From Diphasiastrum complanatum (lineage: Eukaryota; Streptophyta; Lycopodiopsida; Lycopodiales; Lycopodiaceae), in NCBI GenBank assembly GCA_029204225.1, contig CM055100.1:66570573-66634572 (forward strand): 64,000 nucleotides of DNA, in the 5' to 3' direction. The notes beneath the pieces are model-generated. The model ran no database searches and had not been told where the DNA came from. It saw only the letters and a list, made by a program, of their open reading frames with translations. A program made the translations under genes and the position numbers. This document shows, piece after piece, positions 62,701-64,000 of this stretch (positions within the stretch are counted from its first letter, which is position 1; the number at the start of each line of letters is the position of its first letter).

Positions 62701-63980
62701 ATAAGCTCAAAAGACAATAGAAGATGAAAAAAGTCACCTTCACTGAGCTCCATAATTGAATCGTATCATAAGTTGTAGTTCCAACAGCAGCTACCCTATT
62801 CACGCTAAGATGGGAACCTCAAGGAACCTTCCGAGAATCTCCAATAAGGGCAAACACTAGCCCAAATAGAGAAGTGACTCGCCTACTTATGAGCTACCTT
62901 TTACCATACTTAGAAATAAAGATATGCCTCGAAGGCTCAATAGGCAACACGAGTCGAAACGTCACATGGATCTGTATATAGCTCTCCTTTTGCAAAAAGT
63001 CCTAACGTTACTGCAATCCAGCTGGCATCGGGCTCATACACCTCAGATAAGAGATCTTCAAGTTGCTATACATAATTTCTTAGCTGTCGTGCCTAATAGT
63101 TGGGCTCTTAGACTTAATAGAGATGGTAAGCTCTTTGAGGAACAACTCAGAGAGGCACTGTTCCTTCGGAGGGCCCGCAAGGCAACTATTTTTCATCTGT
63201 TCTTGATATTTATGTTGAACATTTTGGCTATTTGTTGTTCTTTTGTTATTTTTTAATGTTTGAGTTCAAGCCTCATAGGTTCTTCAAGCTGGTTTTTAGA
63301 GAAGAATGGGTACATCTTGATTCTCACAGAAAGTTATGACACAGTCAAGTAATGGAAAAAACAGCTGTTCTAAAGGTAAAACTTGTTGTTTCTGATCTGT
63401 ATATTTTAGCTTTCTCTTGCTCACCATCTTGCGAGTTTGAGCTAATTTAGCTGATCTGTATCCTATTTGGTGTAAGTAAATGAAATTGCCTGTAGTACAG
63501 GTAACAGCTCAAGATGTATCAACAATGATCAGAAACGGACAGAAGAGCATAATCTTTTTAATCAATAATGGTGGTTACACCATTGAAGTGCAAATTCATG
63601 ATGGTCCATACAATGTCATCAAGAACTGGAACTACACGGGGGTTGTGGATGCTTTCCACAATGGTGAAGGCAAGTGTTGGACTATCAAGGTTCGCATACT
63701 ACTTTTCCAATATTGAGCTCTTTTTGTAAGATCTTTTTATGTTTGAATGTTAAAATACAGCAAGCATTCATTCTGTGATAATTCTCAAGTTTGCACTTTC
63801 CATTTGTAGGTGAAAACTGAAAAAGAGCTTGTACATGCAATCAAAACATCACAGGATGAACAAAAGGATTCACTTTGTTTCATAGAATGTATATTGCATA
63901 AGGATGATACAAGCAGCGAGTTGCTTGAGTGGGGTTCACGTGTCTCGGCAGCTAATAGCCGGCCACCTAATCCTCAATAA
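25602..63980 (+). CDS. PDC: pyruvate decarboxylase, seven exons, 571 aa, with one 35-kb intron
   Basis: Thiamine diphosphate and Mg-dependent cytosolic enzyme converting pyruvate to acetaldehyde and CO2, the first step of ethanol fermentation. Exons by splice signals and frame: 25602-26021, 26527-26690, 26843-27407, 27594-27682, 28097-28214, 63501-63689, 63810-63980 (TAA). All introns are GT/AG and the joined frame is open (1716 nt). The N-domain has the catalytic Glu in [16 protein letters not shown] and the HH pair in NRILHHTIG; the middle domain has [12 protein letters not shown]; the C-domain has [26 protein letters not shown], then [17 protein letters not shown] and the end [23 protein letters not shown] 25602 is chosen because the [11 protein letters not shown] block follows directly; the N-terminus is about 20-35 residues shorter than in many angiosperm PDCs. 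Intron 5 (28215-63500) splits the cofactor motif GDG...NN. All key residues are present, so it is probably functional if that intron is spliced. Confidence 0.93.
26056..26225 (+). repeat. 85-bp tandem duplication in PDC intron 1
   Basis: Two head-to-tail copies, 26056-26140 and 26141-26225, each starting GAAACCGACTCTTTCATGGA and ending GTGAATTTTCCCT, differing at a few positions. The first copy starts about 35 bp after the donor site. Confidence 0.92.
28215..30092 (+). other. start of the giant PDC intron, no recognised element
   Basis: Mostly A/T-rich DNA without TE coding motifs that I can identify. At 29600-29650 a short cttgggtgggcgagccccc phrase occurs. Open frames here lack signatures. 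Confidence 0.4.
30093..30995 (-). mobile_element. Ty3/gypsy RT fragment, decayed
   Basis: Minus-strand pieces of a gypsy reverse transcriptase: the N-terminal RT block [19 protein letters not shown] (about 30661-30600) and the catalytic FIDDILVY with upstream [16 protein letters not shown] (about 30330-30190). Beyond 30661 the sequence matches by eye the protease-RT linker of the gypsy copy at 54480-54760, so this is the same family. Frame breaks are numerous; no integrase, gag or LTR is attached. Confidence 0.8.
31505..31873. repeat. GA, GT and CT microsatellites in the hAT A leader
   Basis: (GA)n at 31506-31545, (GT)n patches at 31548-31640, and (GA)n at 31816-31873 ending 11 bp before the transposase ATG. 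Confidence 0.93.
31885..33398 (+). pseudogene. hAT transposase A (BED finger and DUF659), truncated
   Basis: ATG at 31885 follows a (GA)n leader. A BED-type zinc finger ([16 protein letters not shown], then WVRAHL) is cut by TAG at 31960-31962. A long Pro/Ala/Ser low-complexity linker follows with a frame change between 32300 and 32470. DUF659 comes next: [19 protein letters not shown] and [12 protein letters not shown]. An intron 32935-33060 (GT/AG) precedes [16 protein letters not shown] and [17 protein letters not shown], which matches the DNAxNC and HC-like catalytic region of hAT enzymes. A second donor lies at 33285, with an acceptor at 33374 and the start of LDLKKPAL before the gypsy insertion. 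The RNase H-like end and hAT dimerisation domain are missing. Two stops and a frame change make it inactive. Confidence 0.82.
33399..33754 (-). repeat. 3' LTR of minus-strand Ty3/gypsy element
   Basis: 356 bp running TGTAATAGC ... CTCGTAACA. On the minus strand it is preceded by a purine tract (AAGGGGGAGGGAG, complement of 33755-33767), the plus-strand primer site expected before a 3' LTR. It interrupts hAT element A after KKPAL. Confidence 0.82.
33766..35078 (-). pseudogene. gypsy integrase with C-terminal chromodomain-like segment
   Basis: From the copia insertion at 35078 down: zinc-binding HHCC remnants ([18 protein letters not shown]), core with [13 protein letters not shown] and [13 protein letters not shown], a TAG near 34600, then the open frame 34569-33766 with [17 protein letters not shown] holding the end of the DDE core. 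The tail has [12 protein letters not shown] and [10 protein letters not shown], and a chromodomain-like end ([20 protein letters not shown] ... ATWER). Such tails steer integration to particular chromatin. One stop and the copia insertion inactivate it. Confidence 0.85.
35079..35469 (+). repeat. copia 5' LTR
   Basis: 391 bp, TGCTGAAGAG...CTTCA. Differs from the 3' LTR at three sites, all C/T or A/G. Confidence 0.96.
35939..40080 (+). pseudogene. copia gag-pol polyprotein, four frame breaks
   Basis: ATG 35939. Gag (UBN2-like, [19 protein letters not shown]), CCHC knuckle [14 protein letters not shown] (about 36695-36740), protease [15 protein letters not shown]-pre-integrase ([24 protein letters not shown]), integrase, RT with [11 protein letters not shown] (about 39121-39150), RNase H with the SSTEAEYRA and YADIFTKPL-type end (ADIFTKPLS). 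Damage: in-frame TAG at 37754-37756 in the integrase; the first catalytic Asp of the usual HSDLCGPM is Asn (HSNLCGPM, about 37466); a frame change in the T-run at 39261-39273; TGA at 39373; and another frame change between 39540 and 39600. It is therefore inactive despite nearly identical LTRs. Coding ends at TGA 40078-40080, overlapping the 3' LTR by six bases. Confidence 0.92.
40075..40465 (+). repeat. copia 3' LTR
   Basis: 391 bp, TGTTGAAGAG...CTTCA, preceded by the purine tract ending in GGGGGGG. Confidence 0.96.
40561..41425 (-). pseudogene. gypsy RT end and RNase H
   Basis: Open minus-strand frame. From 41425 down: [20 protein letters not shown] and [10 protein letters not shown] (RT thumb), then Ty3-type RNase H with the catalytic Asp in [35 protein letters not shown] and [18 protein letters not shown], and an acidic Ser-rich linker to the integrase ([19 protein letters not shown]). 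It stops at 40561 just before the copia. Upstream residues ([10 protein letters not shown]) are translation of hAT palindromes and not part of the protein. Confidence 0.88.
41428..41490. repeat. probable right-end subterminal repeat of hAT element A
   Basis: Contains GGACGCGTCCGGACGCGGACGC and GGCGCGTCCGCGTCC, the same palindromic vocabulary as 31018-31330, and ends in the CTTCCTTAGATATAT phrase that resembles CTACCTTAGAAATATAT at 31228. Confidence 0.6.
41700..41900. repeat. tandem duplication, unit near 105 bp
   Basis: Two copies of a segment with CACATGGGCACTGCGAGTGA / CACATGGCCATTGTGGGTGA, then GCAGACC, CCAATGGGAGACCAACACAG and GCATCACATGGGGGCA, at about 41713-41805 and 41797-41890. It lies upstream of the small + strand gene of element B. 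Confidence 0.8.
42113..42478 (+). CDS. small basic/acidic coiled-coil protein in hAT element B, 121 aa
   Basis: Intact ORF from ATG 42113 to TGA. Composition is dominated by Arg, Glu, Gln and Lys: [20 protein letters not shown] (helical), a Pro-rich hinge [12 protein letters not shown], then [20 protein letters not shown] and [18 protein letters not shown], ending in an acidic tail. Heptad-like spacing suggests two coiled coils. A GATAAATAG TATA-like box lies at 41932, about 180 bp upstream, and the leader is full of GTGAGAGAGC-type repeats. It is convergent with the transposase and inside the same palindromic ends. I recognise no family; it could be a second element protein or a captured gene piece. 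It is unbroken while the transposase is broken, which is worth noting. Confidence 0.5.
   Translation: MAERIPLKPEGKARRKLEEDIRRDNERHRKQEADIREMLRQTRQRNPEPEPPAPAVGPVLAVELDLDEQIRMNFTRRQLIMFMERVARRRANQEAARANREAEQERQNNTPDEGEESVEDQ
42479..43000. other. space between the two convergent genes of hAT B
   Basis: A/T-rich, presumably the 3' UTRs of both genes. No coding signal. Confidence 0.5.
43001..47322 (-). pseudogene. hAT transposase B (BED finger, DUF659, hAT dimerisation), frame-broken
   Basis: ATG at 47322: [20 protein letters not shown], then a BED finger ([20 protein letters not shown]), a Pro-rich linker, DUF659 ([30 protein letters not shown]). A 9-G run at 46082-46090 shifts the frame; coding resumes as [32 protein letters not shown], then TAG at 45852-45854. 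It continues with [20 protein letters not shown] and [15 protein letters not shown] to a donor at 45448. The next exon (45326-45000) carries [16 protein letters not shown], and the following one [20 protein letters not shown], the hAT C-terminal dimerisation block, with a TAG after it. A last exon from 44631 holds a GA-run frame shift near 44500 and a 489-codon acidic, Pro/Gln-rich tail ([20 protein letters not shown]) to TGA 43001. Unlike copy A it lacks an intron before the VVTxNAxNC block. It cuts and pastes element DNA when intact. Confidence 0.82.
47640..48110. repeat. palindromic subterminal array of hAT B
   Basis: Repeated GGTACCGCGGTACC-type motifs with two perfect (TA)n palindromes at 47727-47765 and 47967-47998, each flanked by CTATGA and TCATAG. 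Such arrays can fold into long hairpins and resemble clustered transposase-binding sites of hAT elements. Confidence 0.8.
48131..48420. repeat. tandem repeat, about four 67-71 bp units
   Basis: Units start at 48131, 48198, 48269 and 48340 with GTGCGCCCAAATTCCC and contain TTCTAAAAATC(A/G)TTGGAACAGAT and GTGCGCTGGAGC(T/C)GTAGGAAC. It lies in the leader of the gypsy copy whose LTR begins at 48638 (minus orientation). Confidence 0.9.
48638..49084 (-). repeat. gypsy 5' LTR with primer-binding site, minus orientation
   Basis: 447 bp, TGTCACAAGG ... GGCTCTAACA on the + strand, so TGTTAGAGCC...CCTTGTGACA on the minus strand. Directly inside it on the minus strand is tggtatcagagcc (complement of 48623-48635), a tRNA primer site. 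A leader of a few hundred bases follows to about 48120; no gag is left. Same family as the LTR at 61226. Confidence 0.85.
49390..49919. mobile_element. foldback (MITE-like) element with 57-bp inverted ends
   Basis: Left end 49392-49448 (GGTATCAGCTTGAAGCTC ... CAGGTTGCCGGT) is the near-perfect inverse of 49863-49919 (ACCGGCAACCTGCATAAA ... GCTTCAAGCTGATACC). The 0.4-kb interior has no ORF and contains the G/C hairpin cluster at 49650-49760. It could instead be two inverted remnants of one leader sequence. Confidence 0.7.
49650..49762. repeat. G/C-rich hairpin cluster
   Basis: Consecutive complementary blocks GGGGG...CCCCC such as GGGGGGCAATAGCCCCC and GGGGGGCAGAGCCCCCC, in an otherwise A/T-rich neighbourhood. 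Dispersed repeats of this style occur in many plant genomes; function unknown. Confidence 0.75.
49920..52624 (+). mobile_element. Ty3/gypsy element, gag to RT, decayed
   Basis: Gag from ATG 50294 with broken frames. The best preserved gag block is 50557-50931 ([28 protein letters not shown]). Protease and RT share the frame 51393-52301: [12 protein letters not shown] (active-site Asp), IVLGKRWH, then RT start [20 protein letters not shown] and [20 protein letters not shown]. After a frame change the catalytic [10 protein letters not shown] is at about 52537. Sequence stops being similar at 52624, where an inverted copy of the same family takes over. No LTR is seen upstream of gag. Confidence 0.87.
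52640..55619 (-). mobile_element. Ty3/gypsy element, gag to integrase start, inverted relative to its neighbour
   Basis: Minus strand from 55619 down: gag end ([20 protein letters not shown], about 55605), a CCHC knuckle ([13 protein letters not shown], about 55320), protease ([13 protein letters not shown], about 55050), RT in two frames (54356-54120 with [20 protein letters not shown]; 54054-53815 with [16 protein letters not shown] and [10 protein letters not shown] where the usual Asp is Glu), RT thumb 53869-53642, RNase H (53623 on, [16 protein letters not shown]) and integrase zinc region ([29 protein letters not shown]). It is cut at 52640 within the integrase and at 55619 by another LTR. 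Confidence 0.88.
55620..56032 (-). repeat. probable 3' LTR of the gag-protease element
   Basis: 413 bp with TG...CA ends (TGAAGGCCTC ... CCGAGTTCA). It interrupts the gypsy gag at 55619. A purine-rich tract on the minus strand (complement of ctctccgcgac at 56036) precedes it. No partner LTR was found. Confidence 0.5.
55620..59822 (-). mobile_element. gypsy-related gag-protease element without visible RT
   Basis: Minus strand from 59782 down: gag ([38 protein letters not shown]), a 0.26-kb direct duplication of the next segment (each copy with GLESSTP and VPFSCA.QIEI), then a protease (58605-58280: [15 protein letters not shown], where the usual DTG is DTC, then [20 protein letters not shown]). 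Below that, four minus-strand open frames of 157-192 codons (58278-56452) show no RT, RNase H or integrase motif but share phrases such as the complement of AGCGATATGG. A non-autonomous derivative with an expanded repeat region seems likely. Confidence 0.6.
59823..60795 (-). mobile_element. Ty1/copia 5' end: LTR, primer site, leader and gag start
   Basis: LTR 60406-60795 (390 bp; on the minus strand TGTTGAAATAAATGCC ... GAATTTGACA), primer site tggtatcagagcagg (complement of 60391-60405), leader, then gag from ATG 59982 ([40 protein letters not shown]) ending after about 50 codons at 59824 where the gag-protease element begins. The LTR resembles the 35079 copia family (same TGTTGAA start, TAATGCC-like opening and CTTTCATAG...ACTCCATAGCTAGG end) but is clearly diverged. 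Confidence 0.88.
60796..61205 (+). pseudogene. gypsy integrase C-terminus with chromodomain-like tail
   Basis: Open for most of its length: [33 protein letters not shown], then the chromodomain-like [20 protein letters not shown] and DATWETR, a TAG at 61154-61156 and the remnant [10 protein letters not shown]. Everything upstream is replaced by the copia LTR at 60795. It belongs to the same broad lineage as the gypsy at 33766. Confidence 0.87.
61226..61696 (+). repeat. gypsy 3' LTR
   Basis: About 471 bp starting TGTTAGAGTCC, preceded by the purine tract AGAGGAGGGAAGG (61211-61223). Same family as the LTR at 48638-49084 in opposite orientation: both share the block around gatccggtgtggccgcctga. 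Its last bases are GTGATA where the other copy has the complement of TGTCAC. Confidence 0.85.
61697..63500 (+). other. right end of the giant PDC intron
   Basis: A/T-rich. An ORF of 110 codons at 62924-63256 ([40 protein letters not shown]) and one of 69 codons at 61821-62030 have no recognised family. No TE termini are visible apart from the LTR to the left. The acceptor of exon 6 ends at 63500 (gtagtacag). Confidence 0.45.
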
Positions 63981-64000
63981 GGATATTAGAAAGATGTTTC

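Overview
This is nuclear DNA of a land plant with a large, repeat-choked genome. Two plant housekeeping genes are recognisable on the + strand: the 3' end of a HISN4-type imidazole glycerol phosphate synthase (exons at 2556-4097) and a seven-exon pyruvate decarboxylase (25602-63980). Almost everything else is transposable elements, tandem repeats and long GA/CT microsatellites. Long TE-filled introns and abundant (GA)n runs fit a fern or another big-genome vascular plant; the sequence does not prove the species.

Layout. 1-1990: 3' part of a decayed LINE, probably in an intron of the histidine gene. 2556-4097: last three recognised exons of that gene, with an apparent 1-nt frame break. 4100-10700: A/T-rich intergenic DNA, microsatellites and two unidentified minus-strand ORFs. 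10717-14995: a divergent pair of unfamiliar intron-containing genes. The minus-strand member begins with a histone H3 fold, with an H3-like tail and a nearly canonical alpha-3 helix, fused to a long extension. The two share an upstream region full of a repeated palindromic motif. 14996-18203: an LTR-less piece of Ty1/copia. 18204-20070: a decayed multi-exon minus-strand gene of mobile-element character that I cannot name. 20100-25560: intergenic DNA with minisatellites; the last array runs into the 5' leader of the PDC gene.

25602-63980: pyruvate decarboxylase, 571 codons by my splicing. Its fifth intron is 35,286 bp (28215-63500) and splits the thiamine-diphosphate GDG...NN motif. That intron holds a nest of elements: gypsy fragment (30.1-31.0 kb), BED/DUF659 hAT element A (31.0-33.4 kb), a minus-strand gypsy (33.4-41.4 kb) split by a young complete copia (35079-40465, TSD ACACA), a second hAT element B with a possible accessory gene (41.5-49.4 kb), a foldback element, two inverted gypsy halves (50.3-55.6 kb), a gag-protease element without visible RT (55.6-59.8 kb), and copia and gypsy ends (59.8-61.7 kb).

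The two plant genes are independent: one makes histidine and the AICAR by-product, the other performs the first step of ethanol fermentation. The items most worth follow-up are the H3-fold gene and its divergent partner, the unidentified gene at 18.2-20.1 kb, and the giant PDC intron. No alignment or database search was run; all family calls come from motifs read by eye.
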